Part shown: piece after piece, positions 1-7,589 of the stretch
Layout of the letters: each line of letters begins with the position of its first letter
How positions within the stretch are numbered: the stretch's first letter is position 1
Assembly (NCBI RefSeq): GCF_008692035.1
Contig: NZ_VTFG01000002.1
Location: forward strand, 1,178,001 to 1,242,000
Length of the DNA: 64,000 bases
Direction: 5' to 3'
Source: Pseudomonas marginalis
Lineage (GTDB): Bacteria; Pseudomonadota; Gammaproteobacteria; Pseudomonadales; Pseudomonadaceae
The notes under the pieces: model-generated
What the model saw: the letters and a program-made list of their open reading frames with translations, nothing else
Database searches by the model: none
What the model was told of the DNA's origin: nothing
Translations under genes and position numbers: made by a program

Positions 1-42
1 TGGCGCCAGCGCTGGGTGCGATAGAGACAAATCCCAGGCAAC

Positions 43-84
43 AAAAAACCGTGCCCGGATCGCTCCGGAGCACGGTTTTTTTTT
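43..84 (-). terminator. Rho-independent terminator of the HU-like gene
   Basis: A 12-bp stem (AAAAAACCGTGC pairing with GCACGGTTTTTT) holds an inner CCGGA/TCCGG stem. A run of A on one side and T on the other makes it usable from either direction. It lies just past the stop codon of the HU-like gene, so it most likely ends that transcript. Confidence 0.85.
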
Positions 85-92
85 GCTGCGTC

Positions 93-374
93 TTACTTGT
101 TAACAGCGTCGGTCAGGCCTTTGGCCACAACCAGCTTGATAACTTTCTTGGCAGCGATTTCGATGGCAGCGCCAGTCGAAGGGTTACGGCCAGTACGGGC
201 AGGACGCTCGGTCACTTTCAGTTTGCCAACGCCTGGCAGAGTGATTTCGCCGCCGTTTTCCAGCTGGTCAGCAACAACTTGGCTCAGTTGGTCCAGCAGA
301 GCGCGCACGGTGGTTTTCGGTGCGTCTACTGCTTCAGCCAGGTCAGCGATCAGTTGGTCTTTAGTAATAGCCAT
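93..374 (-). CDS. HU-family DNA-binding protein
   Basis: This is a 93-residue histone-like protein that should bend and compact DNA as a dimer in the nucleoid. The N-terminal helical dimerisation part is followed by the arm signature around residues 57-70 (RPARTGRNPSTG), which carries the proline and arginines that enter the minor groove. The length is normal for HU. The start is set by an AAGGA Shine-Dalgarno sequence about 8 bases upstream. It is divergent from yejK, another nucleoid protein, and monocistronic, with its own terminator. Pseudomonads carry several HU genes; this could be the one called hupN, but I cannot separate the paralogues by eye. Confidence 0.9.
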   Translation of the reverse strand: MAITKDQLIADLAEAVDAPKTTVRALLDQLSQVVADQLENGGEITLPGVGKLKVTERPARTGRNPSTGAAIEIAAKKVIKLVVAKGLTDAVNK

Positions 375-770
375 TGTGGTGTTCCTTCCCTATCAAATTC
401 ATATGGATTGCAGAGTGCAGTGTCAGCCGTCGAGCCCGACCGTCATGGCCTGGCACCCCCGGCTATAACCACGGAGATCGGGGTTATAGATGCTTGAAAC
501 GGGGATTGGTTCGACCTGACAGATGCTGAATGCACGCTTATCGCCGAGACTTGGCGTAAGACGGGGCAAAACTAGCACAGAGACGGGGAAATATCCGCTT
601 CTACCTACCCATTTGGTCAGCTTTATCGCTCTAAACCGTGAAAAAAAGGCATATGCCTCGTCCGAGAGCATCCAAAATGCCCTTCGACGCGTGTCTTGAC
701 CAATGGGTGCGGTACACTGGGCGACTTTTCGGGGAGGCCGACCGCTCCCCTTCAACCAGCCGAGAAGCCC
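375..770. other. Intergenic region between hup-like gene and yejK
   Basis: This 396-bp divergent gap must hold the promoters of both the HU-like gene and yejK. I see the Shine-Dalgarno sequence of the HU-like gene at its left end and an A-run near 640, but no promoter, operator or small gene that I would defend. Confidence 0.5.
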
Positions 771-1775
771 ATGCCGATCCGTCATTGCATCGTCCACCTG
801 ATCGACAAAAAACCCGACGGCACACCTGCAGTTCTCCACGCCCGCGACTCCGAGCTCGCCGAGTCGGCCGCCATCGAGAACATGCTTGCCGACCTCAACG
901 AGAGCTACAACGCCAAACAAGGCAAGGCCTGGGGTTTCTTCCATGCCGAATCCGGCGCGCACCCGTTCAGCGGCTGGTTGAAGGAATATTTCGAGGGTGG
1001 CCAGGATTTCACCACGTTCAGCCGCACCGCCGTCGAACATCTGCAAAAACTGATGGAAGAGTCCAACCTCTCCACCGGCGGCCACGTGCTGTTTGCCCAC
1101 TACCAGCAAGGCATGACCGACTACCTGGCCATCGCCCTGCTGCACCACAGCGAAGGCGTGGCGGTGACCGACGAGCTGGACGTGACCCCGTCGCGCCACC
1201 TGGACCTGGGCCAACTGCACCTGGCAGCGCGTATCAACGTGTCCGAGTGGCAGAACAACAAGCAGTCCAAGCAGTACATCTCGTTTATCAAAGGCAAGAA
1301 CGGCAAGAAGGTCTCGGAATACTTCCGCGACTTCATCGGCTGCCAGGAAGGCGTCGACGGCCCGGGCGAGACGCGCACCCTGCTCAAGGCCTTCAGCGAC
1401 TTCGTCGAAAGCGAAGACCTGCCGGACGAATCCGCCCGCGAAAAAACCAAGACCCTGGTCGATTACGCCAGCAGCCAGGCCAAGCTCGGCGAGCCCATGG
1501 GCCTTGAAGAGCTGTCGGGCTTGATCGATGAAGATCGGCCCAAGGCGTTCTACGACCATATCCGCAACAAGGACTACGGCCTGTCGCCGGAAATCCCGGC
1601 GGATAAACGCACCCTCAACCAGTTCCGCCGCTTCACCGGGCGCGCCGAGGGCTTGTCCATCAGTTTTGAAGCACACTTGCTGGGCGACAAGATCGAGTAC
1701 GACGAAGCCGCCGGCACCCTGATCATCAAGGGCCTGCCGACCCAACTGACCGACCAGCTCAAGCGCCGTAACTGA
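771..1775 (+). CDS. yejK: Nucleoid-associated protein YejK/NdpA
   Basis: This protein of 334 residues matches the 37-kDa nucleoid-associated family (E. coli YejK is 335 residues). The family binds DNA and is found in the nucleoid; its exact role is poorly defined. Family-like stretches include the start MPIRHCIVHLIDK and the central HLDLGQLHLAARINVSEWQ. The frame stays open for 25 codons upstream, but the ATG at 771 gives the family start and length. Its stop overlaps the start of the glutaredoxin gene (TGATG), which suggests co-translation. The HU-like gene lies divergently upstream, so two nucleoid proteins share one intergenic region. Confidence 0.92.
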   Translation: MPIRHCIVHLIDKKPDGTPAVLHARDSELAESAAIENMLADLNESYNAKQGKAWGFFHAESGAHPFSGWLKEYFEGGQDFTTFSRTAVEHLQKLMEESNLSTGGHVLFAHYQQGMTDYLAIALLHHSEGVAVTDELDVTPSRHLDLGQLHLAARINVSEWQNNKQSKQYISFIKGKNGKKVSEYFRDFIGCQEGVDGPGETRTLLKAFSDFVESEDLPDESAREKTKTLVDYASSQAKLGEPMGLEELSGLIDEDRPKAFYDHIRNKDYGLSPEIPADKRTLNQFRRFTGRAEGLSISFEAHLLGDKIEYDEAAGTLIIKGLPTQLTDQLKRRN

Positions 1776-2125
1776 TGCTCGGCGGGGTCCTCAAGAAAGT
1801 CCTGCTGGTGTTGCTGGTGGTGGTGGTTATCCAGAACTGGGGCAAGGTCGAGCGGCTGCTCAACCCTTCCCAGGTGGTGCCGGAGCAGACGCGGGCCTCG
1901 GCGCGGGTGGTGCTGTATGCCACCGAGTGGTGCGGCTACTGCAAGCAGATCCGCCGCTTCCTCGACCAGAAGGGCATTCCGTACCAGGCCGTCGATATCG
2001 AGAAGGACGCCCAGGCGCGCAAGGCGTATGAAGCACTGGGCGGTGGCGGGATTCCGTTTGTGGACGTCAACGGGACGCTGATTCGCGACTACAACCCTGA
2101 CGCGATCATGGCCGCGCTGAAGTAA
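1775..2125 (+). CDS. Membrane-anchored glutaredoxin-like protein
   Basis: This 116-residue protein has one N-terminal hydrophobic segment (about residues 5-20) and then a thioredoxin-fold domain of about 75 residues. A CGYC redox motif (WCGYCKQI) and the later glutaredoxin-type GIPFVDVNG segment with its cis-proline support the call. It probably reduces disulfides or mixed disulfides near the inner membrane; from the sequence I cannot tell which side the domain faces. It overlaps the yejK stop by one base and ends directly against the convergent fecR-like gene. The CxYC active site is typical of glutaredoxins and NrdH-type redoxins. Confidence 0.85.
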   Translation: MLGGVLKKVLLVLLVVVVIQNWGKVERLLNPSQVVPEQTRASARVVLYATEWCGYCKQIRRFLDQKGIPYQAVDIEKDAQARKAYEALGGGGIPFVDVNGTLIRDYNPDAIMAALK

Positions 2126-3103
2126 TCAGCGGACCACGATCACCCGCCCCAACAGGCTGTGCTGCTCGAACCCCAGCACCGCTTGCAAGGCGTTGAGTAC
2201 CGCCTGCGGGTCCTTGCTCGGGAAGCTGCCGCTGACGCGCCTGGCACCCATCTCTTCGCTGAGCAGCAGGATGCGGCCAGGGTAGTAACGCCCCAGGTCC
2301 TTGACCACATCGGCCAGCGGTGCCTTGTAGTAGTTGAGCCAGCCATCCCGCCAGGCCAGGCGGGATTCGCTGTCGACCGCGTGCAAGGGATCGGCGCTGC
2401 CATCGGCGTAGGCCACTTGCTGGCCCGCCGTCAGAATTTGCTGTGGGCCCTGTTTCGACGCGGTCACGCCGACCCGCCCCGACAACACCGTCACCTCGGC
2501 CCCTGCCGGTTGCAGGCGCACTTCGAACTGCGTCCCCAGCACCCGCGCTTCGCCGCCGCCCGCCTCGACCACAAAGGACTCGCCGGTGTGGGTGACGCTG
2601 AAAAAACCTGCACCGCGACGTAATTGGATATGCCGCTCACCGTGGCTGAAGTCCACGGCAATGGCGCTGTCCGCATCCAGCGTGACCTGGGATTGATCAG
2701 CCAGGGTGACGGTCTTCACTTCTCCCGGTGCGCTCACGTAATCGGCGCCGAAATCATCGATCCACCGCGAAGGCTGCCAACCGGCGCCCATGGACACCAT
2801 CAACACCAGGCACGCCGCCATGGCCAGTGCGCCGGACCAGCGCACCACCCGCGAGCGCCCAGGGGTGTTCATCGCATTAAGGTAGCCCTGCAATGCCAGC
2901 GCATCCTCATCCGCCAGTTGCCGTGCCGGCACTTCGCTCAACTCCCAAAGCACCTGGGCCTGGGCATAGGCTTCGACGTGCGCAGGATCGGCCCGTAGCC
3001 AGCGGCTGAACGTGGCCTGGTCGCCACTGCTGGGCTGGTCGTGCAACAGGCTCAGCCAGGCCAGTGCGGCTTGTTCCTGGTCTGGCGTGGGGGTCGGATT
3101 CAC
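2126..3103 (-). CDS. FecR-family anti-sigma factor (no adjacent receptor)
   Basis: This 325-residue protein has the FecR layout. A cytoplasmic N-terminal domain (DUF4880 type, about residues 10-55) binds the sigma factor, one membrane helix follows at about 85-107, and a periplasmic FecR domain comes next. A short C-terminal STN-like segment (DVVKDLGRYYPGRILL) would contact a TonB receptor. It would keep the neighbouring ECF sigma factor inactive until a loaded receptor signals. Its ATG overlaps the sigma stop by 4 bases. It is the last gene of a five-gene operon that, unusually, contains no receptor gene. The stop directly abuts the convergent glutaredoxin gene. Confidence 0.9.
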   Translation of the reverse strand: MNPTPTPDQEQAALAWLSLLHDQPSSGDQATFSRWLRADPAHVEAYAQAQVLWELSEVPARQLADEDALALQGYLNAMNTPGRSRVVRWSGALAMAACLVLMVSMGAGWQPSRWIDDFGADYVSAPGEVKTVTLADQSQVTLDADSAIAVDFSHGERHIQLRRGAGFFSVTHTGESFVVEAGGGEARVLGTQFEVRLQPAGAEVTVLSGRVGVTASKQGPQQILTAGQQVAYADGSADPLHAVDSESRLAWRDGWLNYYKAPLADVVKDLGRYYPGRILLLSEEMGARRVSGSFPSKDPQAVLNALQAVLGFEQHSLLGRVIVVR

Positions 3104-3678
3104 GGTGCTTTCCCTGGCGTGCGCGATGGCGATGGTTCGCGAAGGCTGGCTTTGCAGGCTTCGAGGGCACGCATCATATGTTTTTCCACGGCGCTTTGGG
3201 ACAGGCCCATGGCCTTGGCGATTTGCGCGTACTTGCGCCCGTGAATGCGGTTGAGCAGGAAGATCTGCCGGGTGCGCTCCGGCAGGCTGCGCAGGGCGGC
3301 TTCGACATGCCGCAGGTCGTTGCCCGCCTCGAGCGCCGCCTGGGGCTCTGAGCCCTGGTTATCCTGCTGCTCCGGCAGCCAGCCTTCACTGCTGCGCACC
3401 CGCGCGCCTTCGCTGCGCAGGTGGTCGATGGCGATATTGCCGGCGCAGCGCAACAGGTAGGTGCTGAGTTCTTCGACCTGCACCAATGGCCGACGCCAAA
3501 ACCGCAGGAACAGGTCCTGCACCAGGTCGGCCGCCGTGGCGCGGCACCCGACACGTCGGCTCACCAACGCTTCCATCTGCGAACGCTGGGACAGGAACAC
3601 CTGCAGGAAATGCGCACGCCCACCCGCCGCGTCAGCCTGCGGGCTGTCCTGGGAATCGGGTGGGGTGCTGATCATCAT
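3100..3678 (-). CDS. ECF sigma factor, FecI-like
   Basis: This 192-residue iron-starvation-type sigma factor has region 2 around residues 30-95 (AADLVQDLFLRFW) and region 4 with a helix-turn-helix around 140-180 (KYAQIAKAMGLSQSAVEKHMMRAL). Such factors direct RNA polymerase to siderophore-receptor genes. Two adjacent ATG codons open the frame (3678 and 3675). It starts 9 bases after the DUF3325 gene and overlaps the anti-sigma gene by 4 bases, so the pair is probably expressed with the upstream membrane-protein genes. Its target promoter is unknown; a TonB receptor with a signalling domain but no sigma pair lies about 24 kb away at 27973-30390. Confidence 0.9.
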   Translation of the reverse strand: MMISTPPDSQDSPQADAAGGRAHFLQVFLSQRSQMEALVSRRVGCRATAADLVQDLFLRFWRRPLVQVEELSTYLLRCAGNIAIDHLRSEGARVRSSEGWLPEQQDNQGSEPQAALEAGNDLRHVEAALRSLPERTRQIFLLNRIHGRKYAQIAKAMGLSQSAVEKHMMRALEACKASLREPSPSRTPGKAP

Positions 3679-3687
3679 GGCGGCGGC

Positions 3688-4014
3688 TCAGAACGTTGCG
3701 AAGGCGGCAACAGGGCTGGCCAGCAGGCCGACGCCTGCCAGGAGCAAGGCCAGCCTTGGCCGATACGGCAACAACAGCACCAGCAACAGGGCGCTGAGCA
3801 TCAACACCGCGCACCACTCCACCAGGCCCAGGCCCCAACCGGCGACAGCCACGGCGGGCCAGATCGACACGGTCAGCAGCAGCCAACCGATGACGCGCAA
3901 AGCAATACGCCGCCGAGGCGATGGCTTGCTGTGCAGCAGTTCGCCGTGGTGACGGTCGGTGGACAGGCACAAGACGGTAAACCCGGCATAACACATCAGC
4001 AGCGCGAGGAGCAT
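3688..4014 (-). CDS. DUF3325 family membrane protein
   Basis: This small protein of 108 residues has about three to four hydrophobic segments (near residues 1-18, 36-52, 56-85 and 88-105). It resembles the DUF3325 family, which in pseudomonads often sits in iron-uptake operons next to a PepSY-helix protein and a DUF3649 protein, as it does here. No catalytic motif is visible. It begins immediately after the stop of the PepSY gene with no gap and ends 9 bases before the sigma factor, so coupled expression is likely. The molecular role is unknown; membership in an iron-reduction or siderophore-processing complex is an inference from context. Confidence 0.75.
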   Translation of the reverse strand: MLLALLMCYAGFTVLCLSTDRHHGELLHSKPSPRRRIALRVIGWLLLTVSIWPAVAVAGWGLGLVEWCAVLMLSALLLVLLLPYRPRLALLLAGVGLLASPVAAFATF

Positions 4015-5589
4015 TCAGTTCGCCTCCTGCTTGAGCTGCAGCGGCCGCGCCCGTTCGGTCTTGGGCTGCGGGGCCTTGCGGTGCTGCATCTTCCAGGCTG
4101 CCCAGGCGAGGAACACGCCGCTGGCCAGGCAGGTCAGGTCGAAGCCGGCCATGGCCCAGTCGCCCGTCGCCAGTGAAGCGCCCAAGTGCTGCGATGTGGT
4201 CAGGGCATTGAGCAACGGGATTGCAGCAAACAGCAGTGCTGCGAAGCTCAATTGCTCAACCCAACCCTGGCGGCCCCGGCGCAGGATCCCGTGCAACAGG
4301 CTCAGGCCCCAGGCGATAAAGAAGGCCTGCACTTCCCAATCGGAGCGCTCGGCAAAGCCCACCGGCAATAAACGGTTGGCCCAGAAGAAGGCTGCAATGG
4401 CGATCAACAGCCCGGACATGCTGGCGATGTTCAGCACTTCCACCAACCGCAGTTCAAACGGCATCACGCCGCTTTTTGCATGTTTGAGTTGCCGCTTGCC
4501 GAGCCAGATCACCAGCCCCGTGCCGATCATCGCCGTGCCCGCCAGGCCGCAGATAAAGTACAACCAGCGCAGCACCGGACCGGCGAAATGGCCCATGTGC
4601 AGGCCATAGAAGCTGCCGCCGATCGCCGCCGGCAGCGATTGTTCAGCGCTGACCCGCAACAACTCGCCGGTGTTGCCGTTGAACGACACGGTACTGCCGA
4701 AGTCATGCACCACGCGGTCGGAGCTGGCACGGAACAGGTTCACCGAAGCGTTTACATCACTCGGGTTGTTCACCGCCAACCGCCCGACATGCCCACCAGC
4801 CCACTGCGCCCTCGCCTGCTCGTACATCGGCAGCAATGACAGCAATTGGCCGGGCTGGCCCAGCGCCGGCGCGTTGTTGGTGGCGGGGAACACGTCATTG
4901 AAGAAGGCCCGGGTGTCGTTGCCATAGGAGGCCACGATCGGCGCCGGCATCACCATGCTCATGAAAATCACCAGGCTGCTGTAGGTGATCATCAGGTGGA
5001 ACGGCAGCACCAGCACACCCACCGCGTTATGCCCGTCGAGCCAGGAACGCTGGCCTTTGCGGGGGCGGAAGGTGAAGAAGTCCTTGAAGATTTTCTTGTG
5101 GGTGATGATGCCCGTGATCAACGCCACGAACATCACCATCGCTGCAATGGTCGACAGCCAGCGGCCCCACGGGTAAGGCATTTGCAGCTGGAAGTGGAAG
5201 CGGTAGAAGAAATCCCCGCCCATGCTTTCCCGGGCCTCTACGGCTTGACCGCTCACGGGGTCGAGGGTTTTCTGAATGAAATTGCCGCGTTTGCCGGGGT
5301 CGACCTTGTCTTGCCACATCACCGACAGGCCAGGGTCGCGGCTATCCGGCAAAGTGATGAACCAGCGTGCGGCCGTGGGTGCGACCTTCTGCAGGTAGTC
5401 CTGGGCGACACTCAGGCTGCGCGCGTCATCCAGGGGATGGGCCTGTACTTCGGGTTGCATCCAGTGGGTGATCTCATCCTTGAAATAGGCCAGGGTGCCC
5501 GTCAGGAAAATCGCAAACAGCAGCCAGCCAAAGATCAGCCCGGCCCAGGTGTGCAACCAGGCCATGGCCTGGCGAAAGCCCTCTTTCAT
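4015..5589 (-). CDS. PepSY-associated TM helix protein, putative iron reductase
   Basis: This inner-membrane protein has 524 residues. The start MKEGFRQAMAWLHTWAGLIFG is the usual first helix of the family (W-L-H-x-W-A-G). More helices lie near residues 145-165, 195-220, 335-360 and 390-500, with a large periplasmic loop between. Several histidines sit within or next to helices (HTWAG, HNAVG, HLMITYSS, HMGHFAGP), as expected for heme-binding iron-reductase-like members. The frame is open 61 codons further upstream, but 5589 gives a 4-base ATGA overlap with the DUF3649 stop. Known relatives act in siderophore-iron uptake, probably by reducing ferric iron in the periplasm; that function is inferred here. 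Confidence 0.85.
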   Translation of the reverse strand: MKEGFRQAMAWLHTWAGLIFGWLLFAIFLTGTLAYFKDEITHWMQPEVQAHPLDDARSLSVAQDYLQKVAPTAARWFITLPDSRDPGLSVMWQDKVDPGKRGNFIQKTLDPVSGQAVEARESMGGDFFYRFHFQLQMPYPWGRWLSTIAAMVMFVALITGIITHKKIFKDFFTFRPRKGQRSWLDGHNAVGVLVLPFHLMITYSSLVIFMSMVMPAPIVASYGNDTRAFFNDVFPATNNAPALGQPGQLLSLLPMYEQARAQWAGGHVGRLAVNNPSDVNASVNLFRASSDRVVHDFGSTVSFNGNTGELLRVSAEQSLPAAIGGSFYGLHMGHFAGPVLRWLYFICGLAGTAMIGTGLVIWLGKRQLKHAKSGVMPFELRLVEVLNIASMSGLLIAIAAFFWANRLLPVGFAERSDWEVQAFFIAWGLSLLHGILRRGRQGWVEQLSFAALLFAAIPLLNALTTSQHLGASLATGDWAMAGFDLTCLASGVFLAWAAWKMQHRKAPQPKTERARPLQLKQEAN

Positions 5590-5888
5590 GTGCGTGCCAT
5601 CCACAAGCCCACGCCCGCCAGGGTGGCAAACGCCGCACTCGGCAGCATCACGCCGCACCACGCGCGCCATGCCGTACGGCAGGCGAAGCACCACAGCACT
5701 GCCAACAGGTAGAACACGAACGAACTCATCATCCCGGTAATCACCGCATCGGCGCGGGACGTTGGCATCCACAGCGCCAGGCAGATGCTGGCCAGGGACG
5801 CCATCAGGTAACCGCCGACGACAGCAGCCAGCACGCGCGACGTAACGGCGAGACGATAGGAAGCAGGCAGTGAGGTTTTGCTTTTCAT
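5586..5888 (-). CDS. DUF3649 family membrane protein
   Basis: This 100-residue protein, counted from MKSKTSLPASYRLAVTSRV, has three hydrophobic segments near residues 14-38, 47-68 and 72-96. It matches the DUF3649 family, which accompanies PepSY and DUF3325 proteins in iron operons. It is the first gene of the leftward five-gene operon and overlaps the next gene by 4 bases. A Fur-like box lies about 30 bases upstream of its start, so iron repression of the whole operon is likely. An ATG 10 codons upstream is possible but would run close to the Fur site. Function is unknown. Confidence 0.75.
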   Translation of the reverse strand: MKSKTSLPASYRLAVTSRVLAAVVGGYLMASLASICLALWMPTSRADAVITGMMSSFVFYLLAVLWCFACRTAWRAWCGVMLPSAAFATLAGVGLWMART

Positions 5889-5916
5889 GCGGGAGGCGCC
5901 AGGTTCATCAGCGCGC

Positions 5917-5940
5917 AATATTAATGATAAATATTCTCAT
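5917..5940. promoter_or_regulatory. Fur-box-like site between two iron operons
   Basis: The AT-rich run contains AATGATAAATATTCTC, which matches 13 of 16 positions of the Fur consensus portion AATGATAATCATTATC. It sits in the divergent gap between the DUF3649 operon and fecI, where one site could repress both directions under iron-replete conditions. Confidence 0.7.
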
Positions 5941-6072
5941 AAGCAAAACAGAACGGATGAAACACCTGCCTTCGCACATTGCCGAACGGTTGGCGGCCCC
6001 CTACAATGCGAACAATTCTTGTTCTCTAAAGCATGCCGAGATTTTGCCGGCATGCACAAAAGGGAGATCGCG

Positions 6073-6561
6073 TTGCAGCCGTCCAACACTGTCGAAGTGC
6101 TCTATAACGACCATCACCACTGGCTCACCGGCTGGTTGCGACGCAAGCTCGGCTGCCCGGAAAGTGCGGCAGACCTGGCGCAGGACACCTTCATCCGAAT
6201 CCTGACCGCACGGGAGGCGCCGACGCTGGTCGAGCCCCGCGCGTTCCTCACCACGGTCGCCAAGCGCGTGTTGTTCAACTTCTACCGCCGCCAGGACCTG
6301 GAACGCGCCTACCTCGACGCCTTGGCGCAGATGCCTGAACAGGTAGCGCCATCCGAAGAAGAGCGTGCGATCATCCTGCAAACCCTGCTGGAGCTGGACC
6401 AGTTGCTCGACGGCTTACCCACGCTGGTCAAGCGCGCGTTCCTGCTGGCCCAACTCGACGGCCTGACGTATGCGCAGATCGGTGCCGAACTGGGCATCTC
6501 CATCGCCACCGTCAAACGCCACCTGAATAAAGCCGCCATGCGCTGCTATTTCGCCCTATGA
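6073..6561 (+). CDS. fecI: ECF sigma factor FecI
   Basis: This protein of about 162 residues has sigma region 2 (DHHHWLTGWLRRKLG and ADLAQDTFIRIL, residues 10-45) and region 4 with a helix-turn-helix (TYAQIGAELGISIATVKRHL, residues 130-150). It should transcribe fecA when the receptor senses its ligand. I chose the TTG at 6073 because a GGGAG Shine-Dalgarno sequence lies 6 bases upstream; an in-frame ATG at 6052 has no such site. Its stop overlaps the fecR start by 4 bases. The Fur-like site about 130 bases upstream suggests iron repression. Confidence 0.88.
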   Translation: MQPSNTVEVLYNDHHHWLTGWLRRKLGCPESAADLAQDTFIRILTAREAPTLVEPRAFLTTVAKRVLFNFYRRQDLERAYLDALAQMPEQVAPSEEERAIILQTLLELDQLLDGLPTLVKRAFLLAQLDGLTYAQIGAELGISIATVKRHLNKAAMRCYFAL

Positions 6562-7499
6562 ATGTCTCGACCCAGGTTGCCGAACAGGCCGTGCACTGGC
6601 TGATGGAAATGCAGCAAGGCGCGCTCAACCCACGCCAGCAGGCGGCCTGGCAACACTGGCTGAATGCCCATAGCGAACATCAGCGCGCCTGGGACCATAT
6701 CCAGCGCGTCAACCAGCGCCTGCGCGGCATGCCCTCGCCCCTGGCCCATGCGGCCTTGAACGCACCTAAGTCCAGCAGCCGGCGCCAGGCGCTGAAGTTG
6801 TTGCTGATCCTCGGCGCTGGTTCGGCCGCGGCCTGGAGCCTGCGCCAGCAGCATATCCTGCCGCCGCTGAGCGCCGACTACCGCAGCCCCGTCGGCCAAC
6901 GGCGCAAGGTGCAACTGGCCGACGGCAGCCAGTTGCAACTCAATACCGGCAGCGCCGTGGATGTGCACTTTGACGGTCGGCAACGGCTGATCCGCCTGCT
7001 CGAAGGCGAGATCCTGCTCACCGCCAATGCCGGCAGCACGCCGCTGCTGGTGTTGACCGGCCAGGGCCTGCTCAGCAGCCAGGCGGCGCGCCTGAATGTG
7101 CGCCAGTTCAACGACCACACCCAACTGGCGGTGTTCGACGGCCGCGTCGAGGTGATGCCCAATACCTACAGCGGCCTGCCCCTGACGGTCGACGCGGTAC
7201 GCCAGGTCAATTTCACCCGCAAGGGCTGGGACACCCCGCGAGCTACCGATGCCAACAGCGGCGCCTGGGCCGACGGCATGCTGGTGGCCGCGCATATGCG
7301 CCTGGAGGACTTTCTCGCCGAACTGGGCCGCTACCGCCGTGGCCAGCTCCATTGCGATGCGCAGGTCGCCAACCTGCTGCTGTCCGGCAGCTACCCGCTG
7401 GACGACAGCGAACGCATCCTCGACCTGCTGGAGGTCAGCCTGCCGGTCAAGGTGCGGCGTTTTACCCGCTATTGGGTGAGCGTCCAGGCCCGTGCGTAA
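6558..7499 (+). CDS. fecR: FecR anti-sigma/transmembrane sensor
   Basis: This 313-residue sensor carries the N-terminal sigma-binding domain (AVHWLMEMQQG to HQRAWDHI, residues 10-50, with the family tryptophans), a membrane helix near residues 80-97 and a periplasmic FecR domain from about 110. A C-terminal part that resembles an STN-contact region follows (RLEDFLAELGRYRRGQLHCD). It relays occupancy of FecA to FecI across the inner membrane. It overlaps fecI by 4 bases and is followed 90 bases later by fecA. The gap holds a 9-bp hairpin that may lower or separate expression of the two. Confidence 0.92.
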   Translation: MNVSTQVAEQAVHWLMEMQQGALNPRQQAAWQHWLNAHSEHQRAWDHIQRVNQRLRGMPSPLAHAALNAPKSSSRRQALKLLLILGAGSAAAWSLRQQHILPPLSADYRSPVGQRRKVQLADGSQLQLNTGSAVDVHFDGRQRLIRLLEGEILLTANAGSTPLLVLTGQGLLSSQAARLNVRQFNDHTQLAVFDGRVEVMPNTYSGLPLTVDAVRQVNFTRKGWDTPRATDANSGAWADGMLVAAHMRLEDFLAELGRYRRGQLHCDAQVANLLLSGSYPLDDSERILDLLEVSLPVKVRRFTRYWVSVQARA

Positions 7500-7544
7500 A
7501 TTATTTTCAGCCACCGTGAGCCGTTTTCCGCACCTCGCGTGACA

Positions 7545-7576
7545 GAGAAGGAAAGCCACCTTGATCCTTCCTTCTC
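7545..7576 (+). promoter_or_regulatory. Hairpin between fecR and fecA
   Basis: A perfect 9-bp inverted repeat (GAGAAGGAA and TTCCTTCTC) encloses a 14-base loop and ends 13 bases before the fecA ATG. There is no T-run after it, so it is not a simple terminator. It could control translation or protect the fecA mRNA end. Confidence 0.55.
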
Positions 7577-7589
7577 AGGACCGCCCTTC

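Noticed and set aside
423..1745. A 440-codon minus-strand open frame opposite yejK.
   Set aside because: It is the antisense of a well-supported gene in GC-rich DNA, where long shadow frames are common; its protein has no recognisable motif and a low-complexity Val/Leu/Gln composition.
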